Below, in pieces: positions 24,532-32,885 of a stretch of 64,000 nucleotides of DNA. Below the pieces are notes generated by a model. The model saw only the letters and a program-made list of their open reading frames with translations, had not been told where the DNA came from and made no database searches. The position numbers and the translations under genes were made by a program. The DNA is from Haloarcula rara (GTDB lineage: Archaea > Halobacteriota > Halobacteria > Halobacteriales > Haloarculaceae). Location: contig NZ_CP119785.1 in the NCBI RefSeq assembly GCF_029338235.1, positions 1,736,001-1,800,000 on the forward strand, written 5' to 3'. Each line of letters starts with the position of its first letter. The first letter of the stretch is position 1.

Positions 24532-25701
24532 CTAAACGTCTGTGTTCGTGTCGATACTCTCGAAGCCGACGCGGTCGGCGTCCTCGCGGGCCCGCTCGAT
24601 GGCCGCGTCGAGGTCGAACTCGCGGACGACCTCGCCGTCGCGAATCAGCGGTTCCATGAGCGACTCGGCGTCGTCGGGGCCGGCCCGGTCGGCCAGCCCG
24701 ATGTGGTGGCCGCCCTCGTTGGTTCGGTAGACGGCTTTCCGGCCGGTGAGCTTCCCGCGCTTGGCCGCGGGCTCGCCGTCGACCGCTACTATATCGAGCG
24801 CGAAATCCAGCGGGTCGGCGTTCGAGACGTAGCTCCCGACGCCGAAGCCGTCGGCCACGTCCCGCAGCTCCCGTAGCTCTGTGGGCCCGAGCCCGCCCGA
24901 GCAGAAGATGTCGACGTCCTCGTGGCCGTAGGCGTCCAGCGTCCAGCGGACCTCCCGGACGATGTGGCGGAAGTCGCCCCGCCGCGACCCCGTCGTGTCG
25001 AGGCGGACGCCGGCGAGGTCGTCGATGGCTTCGGCCGCTCTAAGGGCCTCGTCGACCTCGTCGGAGTAGGTGTCGACCAGCGCGATTCGCGGGGTCGACT
25101 CTGGGACCGCCTCGTCGAAGGCCCGCCACGCCTTCTCCTGCTCACCGCGACCGAAACAGATCATGAGCGCGTGGGGCATCGTCCCGCCCGCCTCGCGGCC
25201 GATGACGTCGCCGGCCGCGACGTTCGAGAACCCGTCCATACCGCCCAGCAGCGCCGACCGCTCGACCATCGCGCCCAGCGAGGGGTGGACGTGCCGGGAG
25301 CCAAAGGAAAGCACCGTCGAGTCCGGGGCCGCCCGCCGGGCTTCGAGCGCGCGCGTCGCTATCCCTGTCGGATGTGAGAGGAAGCCGAGCAGGGCGGTTT
25401 CCAGCCGGCAGAAATCCCGATAGGGCCCCTCGATGCGAAGGACCGGCCCGCCGTCGAACAGCGTCCCCTCCGGCAGGGCGTCGGCCTCGAGGTCCCGGCC
25501 CTCGAGCAGGGCCGCAGCGTCTTTCAGCCCCGCCAGCAGGTGCCACTCGCCGGTCGGGAACTGGTTGGCAGTCACCTCCGCGACCACGTCGGGGTTGCGC
25601 CCGGCGTGGTCCAGCGCCTCCACCGTCCGGTCGAAGTACGCGTCTGTCGCCCGCCCAGACCTGATGGCCTCGGACGAGATGCTGTCGAACGTCTCGGTCA
25701 T
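24532..25701 (-). CDS. pncB: Nicotinate phosphoribosyltransferase
   Basis: Makes nicotinate mononucleotide for NAD salvage. 389 aa. Motifs: NQFPTGEWHLLAGLKDAA, LGFLSHPTGIATRA, FGSRHVHPSLGAMVERSA, GTMPHALMI, RLDTTGSRRGDF and the phosphate loop IFCSGGLGPTELREL. Matches the archaeal type II enzyme. Start MTETFDSI at 25701; a longer frame runs upstream but is unlikely. A nicotinamidase-like hydrolase lies at 30434, the preceding salvage step, though not in the same operon. Confidence 0.93.
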   Translation of the reverse strand: MTETFDSISSEAIRSGRATDAYFDRTVEALDHAGRNPDVVAEVTANQFPTGEWHLLAGLKDAAALLEGRDLEADALPEGTLFDGGPVLRIEGPYRDFCRLETALLGFLSHPTGIATRALEARRAAPDSTVLSFGSRHVHPSLGAMVERSALLGGMDGFSNVAAGDVIGREAGGTMPHALMICFGRGEQEKAWRAFDEAVPESTPRIALVDTYSDEVDEALRAAEAIDDLAGVRLDTTGSRRGDFRHIVREVRWTLDAYGHEDVDIFCSGGLGPTELRELRDVADGFGVGSYVSNADPLDFALDIVAVDGEPAAKRGKLTGRKAVYRTNEGGHHIGLADRAGPDDAESLMEPLIRDGEVVREFDLDAAIERAREDADRVGFESIDTNTDV

Positions 25702-25819
25702 TACCCGGGCTTCGGGCGGCGGCGAAAAAAACCGGCCGGTCGGCGGCGCCGAGGCCGGCAGTCGTGCAGACGAGACGCACTGGCGGAAAATTTTACCGGA
25801 CACGCGTCAATGCTGATAT

Positions 25820-26569
25820 ATGTGGAGTCCGCCGCGCGTGTTCGGACTCATCGTCGGGCTTACGCTGCTGTTCTCCGGCGGCGTACTGGCCGCGAGCCAG
25901 TACCACCACATCAGCGGGTACGAGTCGACGACGGCCACGGTGGAGCGCGCCCAGGTCGAGGTCGTCGCCGTCGACGCGGCGTACGCGCCGGACGTCGCGT
26001 ACACCTACATGGTCGACGGCGAGCGCTACACCGGCGAGAACGTCGCCGCCGGGACGGGCATCATCACGGGCAACCGCGAGAAACTCGAGTCCGTCCTCGC
26101 GTCGTCGGCCGGGACGACGACAGTGTACTACGACCCCGGCAACCCCGGCAACGCCCATCTGCTCCCGCGCTACAACTTCTTCCCGGGCGGGGTGCTCCTG
26201 GTCTTTGGCCTGTTCGTCCTGACGGACACGCTCACGCCGAAGCTGCGGTTCGTCCGCACTCTCAGCTCCCTGTTTCCCATCGACCTGCTCGAACGGATGC
26301 CCGGCGTCGAGCCACAGACGGTCGCCCACGCGCCCGACGACCCAACCGCCATACTGGAGAATCAACAGCGCTGGAGCGGCGGCGGGGAGGCGCCCGTCCG
26401 TGGCGGGGCTGTCCCCGCCGTCTGGTTCCTCTGTTATCTCTTCATGGCCGACATCGCTATCGGCTACTTCTGGCTCTCTGGCTGGCCGTACGACCTCTGG
26501 GGCGTCCTGACCCCGCTCGTCGTCGTCGCCGGCGTCATGCGGCTGGGGTTTGCGACCCTGCTGGACTAG
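25820..26569 (+). CDS. DUF3592-like membrane protein, first of a tandem pair
   Basis: 249 aa. One N-terminal membrane helix (8-28), an extracytosolic strand-rich domain (TYMVDGERYTGENVAAGTG, TTTVYYDPGNPGNAHLLPRY), then helices near 113-133, 193-215 and 220-243. The YYDP..P..A motif is the DUF3592 hallmark. Ends in a four-helix arrangement. Function unknown. About 50 percent identical by eye to the next gene. Confidence 0.83.
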   Translation: MWSPPRVFGLIVGLTLLFSGGVLAASQYHHISGYESTTATVERAQVEVVAVDAAYAPDVAYTYMVDGERYTGENVAAGTGIITGNREKLESVLASSAGTTTVYYDPGNPGNAHLLPRYNFFPGGVLLVFGLFVLTDTLTPKLRFVRTLSSLFPIDLLERMPGVEPQTVAHAPDDPTAILENQQRWSGGGEAPVRGGAVPAVWFLCYLFMADIAIGYFWLSGWPYDLWGVLTPLVVVAGVMRLGFATLLD

Positions 26570-26688
26570 AGGGCGCTGTCGAACGCCTCGTCATCACCCG
26601 TGTGGGGGTGGCACGAACGGGCGAGCGCGGTCGTGCGAACGACCCGAACTGTCGGAAATTTTTCCACGACAGGCGCGTACGTTGGCAT

Positions 26689-27516
26689 ATGCCGAGTCAG
26701 CCGCGCGTCCTCGGTCTCGTGGTCGCGCTGACGCTGCTGGTCTCCGGTGGCGTGCTGGCCACGGGCCAGTACTACCGACTCAGCGGGTACGAGTCGACGA
26801 CGGCCACGATGGAGCGCGCCCAGGTCCAGCCCCAGTACACCGACGGGTTCGACCCGGGCCAGGCCAACGCCACCACCGACCAGGGGGCCCAACAGCCCGA
26901 ATTCGGCCTCCGGAACGTGGTTTACAGGCCGAACGTCACGTACAACTACACCGTCGACGGCGAGCGGTACACGGGCGAGAACGTCGCCGCCGGGACCGAC
27001 ATCGCCACCGACAACCGGTCGGATGCAGCCGCACTCCTCCCCGCGCGCCGGGCCGGAGCGACGACGACCGTCTACTACGACCCCGAAGACCCCGACGACG
27101 CCCACCTGCTGCATCGCTATCGCTTCTTCCCCGGTGGACTCCTGCTGGTCGCCGGGCTGCTCGTGCTGACGGACACGCTCACCCCGAATCTCCGCTTTGT
27201 CCGCTTTCTCACCGACAAGATCCCCTTCGCGACGCTCGAACGGGTGCCCGGCGTCAAGCGGACGGCGCTCTCCGAGTTTTCGGACGACCCGACCGCCATT
27301 CTCGACAGTCTGGACCGGTGGGAGGGGACGGAGCCGGCGCCGATTCGGTCCAGTGCCAGCTCGGCCGTCTGGATGCTTTGCTACCTGTTTATCGCCGACC
27401 TCGCGATCGTCTACTTCGCCCTGTCGAGTCGGCCCTACGACCTCTGGGCCATGGTCCCGTTCTTCGCCGTCGCCACGGGCGTCATGCGACTGGGGTTCCG
27501 CCGTCTGGACCCGTAG
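26689..27516 (+). CDS. DUF3592-like membrane protein, second of a tandem pair
   Basis: 275 aa, same plan as the gene at 25820: MPSQPRVLGLVVALTLLVSG helix, TYNYTVDGERYTGENVAAGTD and TTTVYYDPEDPDDAHLLHRY, then membrane helices. It carries a roughly 20-residue insert after the first helix (YTDGFDPGQANATTDQGAQQ), which holds an N-x-T sequon. The pair arose by local duplication. The 119-bp gap allows its own promoter (GGAAATTTTTCC at 26654-26665). Confidence 0.83.
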   Translation: MPSQPRVLGLVVALTLLVSGGVLATGQYYRLSGYESTTATMERAQVQPQYTDGFDPGQANATTDQGAQQPEFGLRNVVYRPNVTYNYTVDGERYTGENVAAGTDIATDNRSDAAALLPARRAGATTTVYYDPEDPDDAHLLHRYRFFPGGLLLVAGLLVLTDTLTPNLRFVRFLTDKIPFATLERVPGVKRTALSEFSDDPTAILDSLDRWEGTEPAPIRSSASSAVWMLCYLFIADLAIVYFALSSRPYDLWAMVPFFAVATGVMRLGFRRLDP

Positions 27517-27536
27517 CCCTGTCACAGCCGAGCGTA

Positions 27537-28859
27537 TCAGCCGCCAGCGCGGTGGATTCCGTCCAGGTCGTCGACCGTCGGACCGTTGACGATGCGGACC
27601 GTCCGGCCCTCGCGGACGATGCGGAAGGCGTCGGCGAACTCGCCGTCGGGGACGACGTAGACGTTCTCGCGGGGGGTGCGGGCGTCGTGTGTCCCGGTTA
27701 GGGCGTCGCGGTAGGCGGCCGCGAACTCGACGGCGTCGCCCTCGGTGTCCCAGCGGCTCTCCCAGACATAGCCGCCGCCACCCGAGCCGTTCCGGTAGGG
27801 CACGACTGTGTCGCCGGCCCACCCCTCCGAGGGCTGGCTCACGTAGCTGTAGCGGTCGGCGGTCGTCTGGTCGTTGTGGTACATCGCCGCGAAGATGGAG
27901 GCTTCCCCGACCGTGTCGCCGACCGGGTCGTGGTCGAATCGGTTCCACTCGCCGTTCGAGCGGTCGGCGACGGTGACATCGACGGGCGTCTCGTCGGGGT
28001 AGCGCTCGGGGTGGATAATCTGCTCGGAACTTGCGGCGTAGTCCTCGTGGAGCGCGTCGACGGCGTCCCAGCCCCCCTCGTCGTAGACGCTGTCGATGAA
28101 GGCCGGCCCGCTGACGTAGGGTTGGATGATGACAGTGAACACGCCGCGGTTCTCACCACCGCCGCCACCGCCACCGCCGCGCTCGGGCGTCGAGATACAG
28201 CTCCAGCGGCGCTCACACCGCTTCTCGTAGGTATTCTCGATGTAGTTGGCCTCGCCCTCGACGACGCCGTTTCTGGCCAGCTGTGTGTCCTGTGTCTCGG
28301 GCGCGCCGCCGAGGCCGAACTGCTGGTCCTGGAGCGCGTGGACGAGTTCGTGGGCCAGCGTCCCGCGGTCGACGACCGGCGTCTCGCTCTCGCTGACGAT
28401 GACGATGCGGTCCCGGCTCGGCGAGTAGTACCCCAGGACCGAGTCGCTCCGCGTGTCGCTGATGGCCTCGCTGCTCCCCGAGTCCTCGCCGACGAGCAAC
28501 AGCGCCTCCCACACCTGGTCGTTCCAGGGGTCCCCGCCGGCGACGCCGCTCCCGCGGCCGCCCGACCGGTTGCGGTACTCGGCCCGCGAGATGACCTCGA
28601 CGGGGACCGTGGACTCGAACTCCCGGTCGCGGATGCGCTCGATGCGAGCCATCGTCCGGGCCGTGACGGCTTCCAGTTCGCTCTCGTTGAGGCCGTCGCT
28701 CGTCGTCACGTCGACCGGGTCGTCGTACCAGTAGCCGTTCTCCCAGCCGATGGCGTCCCCGCCGCGTGGCTCCTCGGGGTGGCCCCAGAACGGCACCGAA
28801 CAGCCCGCGAGCGCGAGCGCCAGGGCGAGACCGAGCGCGAGCGCCGCTCGCCTACGCAT
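27537..28859 (-). CDS. Hvo_1808-like surface lipoprotein with HELVH zinc-protease motif
   Basis: 440 aa. Signal peptide with lipobox LAGC (Cys20) gives a membrane-anchored surface protein. The core shows IGWENGYWYDDPVDV, then HELVHALQDQQFG with His170/Glu171/His174 and a downstream VVEGEANYIE that could supply the third ligand, so a metallopeptidase fold is likely. A poly-glycine run (about residues 228-235) interrupts the middle. The C-terminal VYVVPDGEFADAFRIVREG may be a separate beta domain. Overlaps its upstream paralogue by 8 bp, forming an operon. Confidence 0.85.
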   Translation of the reverse strand: MRRRAALALGLALALALAGCSVPFWGHPEEPRGGDAIGWENGYWYDDPVDVTTSDGLNESELEAVTARTMARIERIRDREFESTVPVEVISRAEYRNRSGGRGSGVAGGDPWNDQVWEALLLVGEDSGSSEAISDTRSDSVLGYYSPSRDRIVIVSESETPVVDRGTLAHELVHALQDQQFGLGGAPETQDTQLARNGVVEGEANYIENTYEKRCERRWSCISTPERGGGGGGGGENRGVFTVIIQPYVSGPAFIDSVYDEGGWDAVDALHEDYAASSEQIIHPERYPDETPVDVTVADRSNGEWNRFDHDPVGDTVGEASIFAAMYHNDQTTADRYSYVSQPSEGWAGDTVVPYRNGSGGGGYVWESRWDTEGDAVEFAAAYRDALTGTHDARTPRENVYVVPDGEFADAFRIVREGRTVRIVNGPTVDDLDGIHRAGG

Positions 28860-30357
28860 CGTACAGCTCGGTCAGCTCCGCCTCTGTCGGGGCGTTGACT
28901 ACCGTGACGGTGTCGCCCTCGACGTGGACGGCGACGGCGTCGCCGAACGGACTCTCCTCGGCGATGACCCAGTTTCCGTCGGCGGTGCGCTCGCCGCCCC
29001 AGTGCCGGATGACCCGCTCCCACGACGTCGCGAACTGCTCGGCCGCCGCGTCGTCAGTCCAGGCCGTTCGCCAGACGTAGCCCGTCTCACCGTCGTTCGT
29101 GTAGACCTGCATCCGCCCGCCGTCCCAGCCGCTCGTCCCCGGCAGGTCGTAGTTGTACGGGTCGGTGGCGACGGTGTCGGAGTCGGCCAGGTCGAACCGG
29201 TTGACGACCGAGCTGTCGTTGTAATCGTCGAACACTGTGTACGCTATCGCCGCGGCGATGGCCGACGGGCCGACGGTGGCGTAGTCCGGTCGGTCGCGGT
29301 CGGCCGACGGCCGCACCCGCTCCCAGTCGTCGCTCGGCGGGGCCGGGAGCGTCACCTCGCGGGCCTCCCACTCGGGGTAGTCCGTCGGCGTGGTGACCTC
29401 GCGCGCCCCGTCGGGGACGTCGTCGTAGGCGTCGTTCACTGCGTCCCAGCCGCCCTGGTCACGGAGGTCGGCGACGAACGAGGTTCCGTCGCTGTAGGGG
29501 AAATACAGCATATAGAAGACGCCAATATGTGCGTCACTGCTCCCACTGCTCGCGCCTGACTGGTCGACCTTGATACACGACCAGTTCGATTCGCAGTGGT
29601 CCATATACTCGGTTTCGACGGTGCGGGCGTCGCCCTCGATGAGCGCGTTACGGCCCTGGATGGCGTCTCGGGTGCTGGCGTTGCCATCGATGCCGAACTG
29701 CTGGTCCTGCAGCGCGTGGACGAGCTCGTGTGAGAGGGTCTTCTCGCCGATTTCGGGCGTCTCGGAGTCGGTGACGATGACAATTTCGTCCTGTGACGGG
29801 CTGTAATACCCCTGGACGCTGTCGCCGAGCGTGCGCTCTTGGGTCTCGACGGAGCTGTCGTTCTCGCCGATGAGGAACAGCGCCTCAAACTTCGCGTTGT
29901 CGAAGGTCTGCAGCGCGTCGCCGTAGCTACCGTTGCCGCTCTGGTTCCGATACTCGGCCCGCGAGATGGTGGTGACGGGCACGTCCTCCTCGAACTCCAG
30001 CCCGCGGACGTACTCGACGCGGGCCATCGACCGGTTGACGACGGCCGAAAGCTCGGTGTCGTTGAGCCCGTCGCTGTTGTCCACGTCGAGCGAGTCGTTG
30101 TGCCAGTAACCGTTCTCCCAGCCGACCCGGTCGCTCTCGGGGTCCGGGCGGACGGTCGACGAGCCGTCCGAGGGTCCGCTTTCGGTCTGCAGCTCAAGCT
30201 CTGTGGAGTTTGTCGGCCGCTCGGTCCCGTTCTCGGTCACAGTCAGTGTCTCGTCTGTCCCGGTCGGTGTCCCCTCGTCTGCCCCGACACCCAGCCCCTG
30301 ACAGCCGGCCAGCAGGAGCAACACGGCAAAGCAGACGGCCCCAAACTCACGTCGCAT
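28852..30357 (-). CDS. Hvo_1808-like surface lipoprotein paralogue
   Basis: 501 aa. MRREFGAVCFAVLLLLAGC ends in the lipobox, then a Thr/Glu-rich stalk (about 20-75) rich in N-x-S/T sequons, suited to surface glycosylation. The catalytic-type motif SHELVHALQDQQFG and LIEGDARTVETEY are shared with the downstream paralogue, as is VGWENGYWHNDSLDV. An upstream in-frame Met would add nine residues before the signal peptide and is less likely. Duplication of an externally anchored zinc-protease-like protein; substrates unknown. Confidence 0.85.
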   Translation of the reverse strand: MRREFGAVCFAVLLLLAGCQGLGVGADEGTPTGTDETLTVTENGTERPTNSTELELQTESGPSDGSSTVRPDPESDRVGWENGYWHNDSLDVDNSDGLNDTELSAVVNRSMARVEYVRGLEFEEDVPVTTISRAEYRNQSGNGSYGDALQTFDNAKFEALFLIGENDSSVETQERTLGDSVQGYYSPSQDEIVIVTDSETPEIGEKTLSHELVHALQDQQFGIDGNASTRDAIQGRNALIEGDARTVETEYMDHCESNWSCIKVDQSGASSGSSDAHIGVFYMLYFPYSDGTSFVADLRDQGGWDAVNDAYDDVPDGAREVTTPTDYPEWEAREVTLPAPPSDDWERVRPSADRDRPDYATVGPSAIAAAIAYTVFDDYNDSSVVNRFDLADSDTVATDPYNYDLPGTSGWDGGRMQVYTNDGETGYVWRTAWTDDAAAEQFATSWERVIRHWGGERTADGNWVIAEESPFGDAVAVHVEGDTVTVVNAPTEAELTELYDA

Positions 30358-30433
30358 TAGCGAACCCTCGGGGGGCACGGCCAAAAGTTACACGCCCGAA
30401 GCTTACGTAGGGGTCCCGACCGAATGGGCGCGT

Positions 30434-31006
30434 ATGCAACTGGACCCACAGCAGACAGCTCTCGTGGTCGTCGATATGCAGAACGGCTTCTGTCACCCCG
30501 AGGGGAGCCTCTACGCACCGGATAGCGAAGCCGCCATCGAGCCCGTCGCGGGGCTGGTCGAGCGGGCCCGCGACGCCGGCGCGAGCGTCGTCTTCACCCG
30601 CGACGTCCACCCGCCCGAGCAGTTCGAGGACGCCCACTACTACGACGAGTTCGACCGCTGGGGCGAGCACGTCCTCGAGGGCTCCTGGGAGGCCGAACTC
30701 GTCGAGGAACTGTCCCCCCGCGAGGACGACCTCGTGGTGGAGAAGCACACCTACGACGCCTTCCACGAGACCCAGCTGGCGGGGTGGCTCGACGCCCACG
30801 GCGTCAAGGACCTCGTCGTCTGTGGCACGCTCGCGAACGTCTGCGTGCTCCACACCGCCTCTAGCGCCGGGCTGCGGGACTACCGTCCCGTCCTCGTCGA
30901 GGACGCCATCGGCTTCATCGAGGCCGAGCACCGCGAGTACGCCGTCGAACACGCCGACTGGCTGTTCGGCGAGGTGACCGAGCGCCGCGAGGTCGATTTC
31001 GAGTGA
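30434..31006 (+). CDS. Cysteine hydrolase, isochorismatase/nicotinamidase family
   Basis: 190 aa with the family triad: Asp14 (VVVDMQNGF), Lys104 (VEKHTYDAF) and Cys137 (GTLANVCVLHTA). Other landmarks are VVFTRDVHP and the cis-peptide region before the cysteine. These enzymes hydrolyse nicotinamide, isochorismate, carbamoylsarcosine and similar; nicotinamidase is the usual archaeal guess. Metal-binding histidines of true PncA are only partly visible (DVHPPEQFEDAH), so substrate is left open. Confidence 0.85.
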   Translation: MQLDPQQTALVVVDMQNGFCHPEGSLYAPDSEAAIEPVAGLVERARDAGASVVFTRDVHPPEQFEDAHYYDEFDRWGEHVLEGSWEAELVEELSPREDDLVVEKHTYDAFHETQLAGWLDAHGVKDLVVCGTLANVCVLHTASSAGLRDYRPVLVEDAIGFIEAEHREYAVEHADWLFGEVTERREVDFE

Positions 31007-31036
31007 GACGGATTCGTGTCGTCTGCGGGGCCCCGC

Positions 31037-31861
31037 TCACGCGCTGGCGCTGCTGACGGTCACCTCGACCCGCTCGCCGACCGCGAGGTCGACATCCTCG
31101 CCCACCAGCTTCACCCCGGCGTCGTCCCGTGAACAGAACAGCGCCACGCCCGTGACGGGCTCGCCGTTCGCGAGTATCCGGCGGTCGTCCCACGCGACGG
31201 TGCGCCCCTCGGCGACGCCGACGCGCTGGCCGGCCAGGTGTACCGTCCCGTCCTCGCCCCCGAGCGCGCCGCCCCAGTCGTAGTGGGGGAGGCCGCCGTC
31301 GAGGACGCCGGCCCCGCCAGCCGCCAGCCCGACGAATCGCTCGCCCGGCGCGGGATGTGTGGGGCTGTCCAGGCGCGCCCAGGTCTCGCCGGTCTCGGCG
31401 ACGGTGCCCGTGCCGTCCCACGCAAGCGGCTCCACGTCGACGCCGGCCTCGACCGGGAGGGAGCCCGCCGCCCGATAGGGGTTCGCGTCGGCGGCCCTGA
31501 AGCCCAGATGGATGTGGTTGGGGACCCAGGGCGCGAAAAAGCCCGCCCGGACGAGTTCGCCCAGGTCCTCGCCCACGGCGACGCGGTCCCCGGCCTCGAC
31601 CCCCGGTTTCACGTGGAGCAGGCGCGCGACGTGGTCGCCGGTGTCGACCAGAATCAGATAGTCGTGCTCGGCGGCGTAGGCTTTCGGCGGCGCCCGCACC
31701 GTCTTCGTGTCGAGTATCTCGCCGGCGACCGGCGAGGGCGCTCTGGCTCCGTCGGGATAGAGGTCGATGGCACAGCCCTCGTCGTGGGCCTCGAAGGGTG
31801 AGTTGTACAGCGAGAACCGGTAGTACTGATAGAGTACGTCCGGCGGGACAGTGACGGCCAT
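31037..31861 (-). CDS. M23 (LytM-like)-fold haloarchaeal protein
   Basis: 274 aa. HDEGCAIDLYP (His26, Asp33), SPVAGEIL, DYLILVDTGDHVARLLHV and NHIHLGF (His116, His118) match the order of metal ligands in M23 peptidases, although the first motif is H-x6-D rather than H-x3-D. A second half (about 130-274) is a beta-rich domain of unknown fold. Haloarchaea have no murein, so a different substrate or a non-enzymatic role must apply. No signal peptide is seen. Confidence 0.7.
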   Translation of the reverse strand: MAVTVPPDVLYQYYRFSLYNSPFEAHDEGCAIDLYPDGARAPSPVAGEILDTKTVRAPPKAYAAEHDYLILVDTGDHVARLLHVKPGVEAGDRVAVGEDLGELVRAGFFAPWVPNHIHLGFRAADANPYRAAGSLPVEAGVDVEPLAWDGTGTVAETGETWARLDSPTHPAPGERFVGLAAGGAGVLDGGLPHYDWGGALGGEDGTVHLAGQRVGVAEGRTVAWDDRRILANGEPVTGVALFCSRDDAGVKLVGEDVDLAVGERVEVTVSSASA

Positions 31862-31985
31862 TGCCCCCGGTTAGGAACGGGCCAGTATGTGCCTATCGTC
31901 CGAGCGTTCATACGTGATGGCGGGGCCAGGGCCACGTATGCGCTAGGAACCGCCGTGGCGGGTCCAGCGGGAGTGCGACACAGGC

Positions 31986-32073
31986 GAGGTTTCGAACGAA
32001 GTGAGAAACCTCGGATAGCGAGCGGAGCGGGACCGCTGGTCCCGCAGGCAGTCGGGCGGCTGTGCCGCCCGAC
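31986..32073. repeat. Hairpin array in the 31862-32180 spacer
   Basis: Three perfect stems in a row: GAGGTTTC/GAAACCTC (31986-31993, 32005-32012), GCGGGACC-GCT-GGTCCCGC (32027-32045) and a 10-bp stem GTCGGGCGGC-TGT-GCCGCCCGAC (32051-32073). The spacer lies between divergent genes (M23-like and lipoate-ligase-like), so this is not a simple terminator. The rest of the 319 bp shows no coding signal. Confidence 0.7.
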
Positions 32074-32180
32074 GACGGGGAACGGAAGTGACCCGCGAGC
32101 AGAGAGTCCGTCACGGTTTTCGAGTGTCGCCTGTTCGCTATCGACGTGAGTGTTTAGTCCGCCTACCGCATACACCGGCT

Positions 32181-32861
32181 ATGCGACTCCTGCGGGGCCG
32201 GGCGAGCGACCACAAGCGCGACTACGACCGCACTCGCGAGCTGGTCGCCCGCGTCGCCGACGACGGCGAACCCGCCCTCCGAGTCTGGCGTCCCCACCGG
32301 CAGGTCGCCTTCGGTCGACGGGACCGGCGCGCCGAGGGCTACGACCGGGCCCGCGAGGCGGCCACGGAGCGAGGCTACGGCGTCCTCGAACGCGAGGTCG
32401 GCGGCCGCGCCGTCGCCTACACCGGCCAGACCGTCGCGTTCGCGCTGGCTGAGCCCACCGCCGACGGACGCGAAGGAATCGGCGACCGGTACGACCGCGT
32501 CAGCGGGGCGGTCCAGCGCGCACTCGAAGCCGTGGGCGTCGACGCCAGCGAGGGCGAACCGACCGACTCGTTCTGTCCCGGTGCCCACTCGCTGCAGGCC
32601 GACGGCAAGCTCGTCGGCATCGCCCAGCGCGTCCGGCAGGACGTGGCGCTTTCCGCCGGTGTCGTGATTGTGCGGGACCACGACGCTATCGCGGCGTTGC
32701 TCGCCCCCGTCTACGAGGCACTCGGGGTGCCGTTCGCCCCCGGTTCCGTGGGGAGTGTGACGCGGGCTGGCGGGGACGCGGCCGGCGTGGTCGAGGCGCT
32801 CGTGACCGAACTCGTCGGCGCTCGAACCGTCACCGCCCGCGACAGCATCCGAGACACTTAG
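32181..32861 (+). CDS. Lipoate-protein ligase A-like protein
   Basis: 226 aa of the biotin/lipoate ligase fold. Seen: RVWRPHRQVAFGRRDRRAEG, REVGGRAVAYTGQTVAFAL and the catalytic Lys region DGKLVGIAQRVRQDVALSAG. Attaches lipoate, octanoate or a related acid to a carrier protein; the exact activity is not readable. Start at MRLLRGRASDHK (32181). PyrC follows 24 bp later on the same strand, but the link is probably only positional. Confidence 0.87.
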   Translation: MRLLRGRASDHKRDYDRTRELVARVADDGEPALRVWRPHRQVAFGRRDRRAEGYDRAREAATERGYGVLEREVGGRAVAYTGQTVAFALAEPTADGREGIGDRYDRVSGAVQRALEAVGVDASEGEPTDSFCPGAHSLQADGKLVGIAQRVRQDVALSAGVVIVRDHDAIAALLAPVYEALGVPFAPGSVGSVTRAGGDAAGVVEALVTELVGARTVTARDSIRDT

Positions 32862-32885
32862 GGGCTCGCCCGGTCCAGGGAGGGT

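Noticed and set aside
26566..27948. A 460-codon minus-strand frame opposite the second DUF3592-like gene and the end of the lipoprotein gene
   Set aside because: No family match, very Arg/Pro-rich translation, and both true genes are well supported.
28148..28184. The poly-glycine run in the lipoprotein as a frameshift or assembly error
   Set aside because: The frame continues on both sides with conserved motifs, so it is a low-complexity insert.
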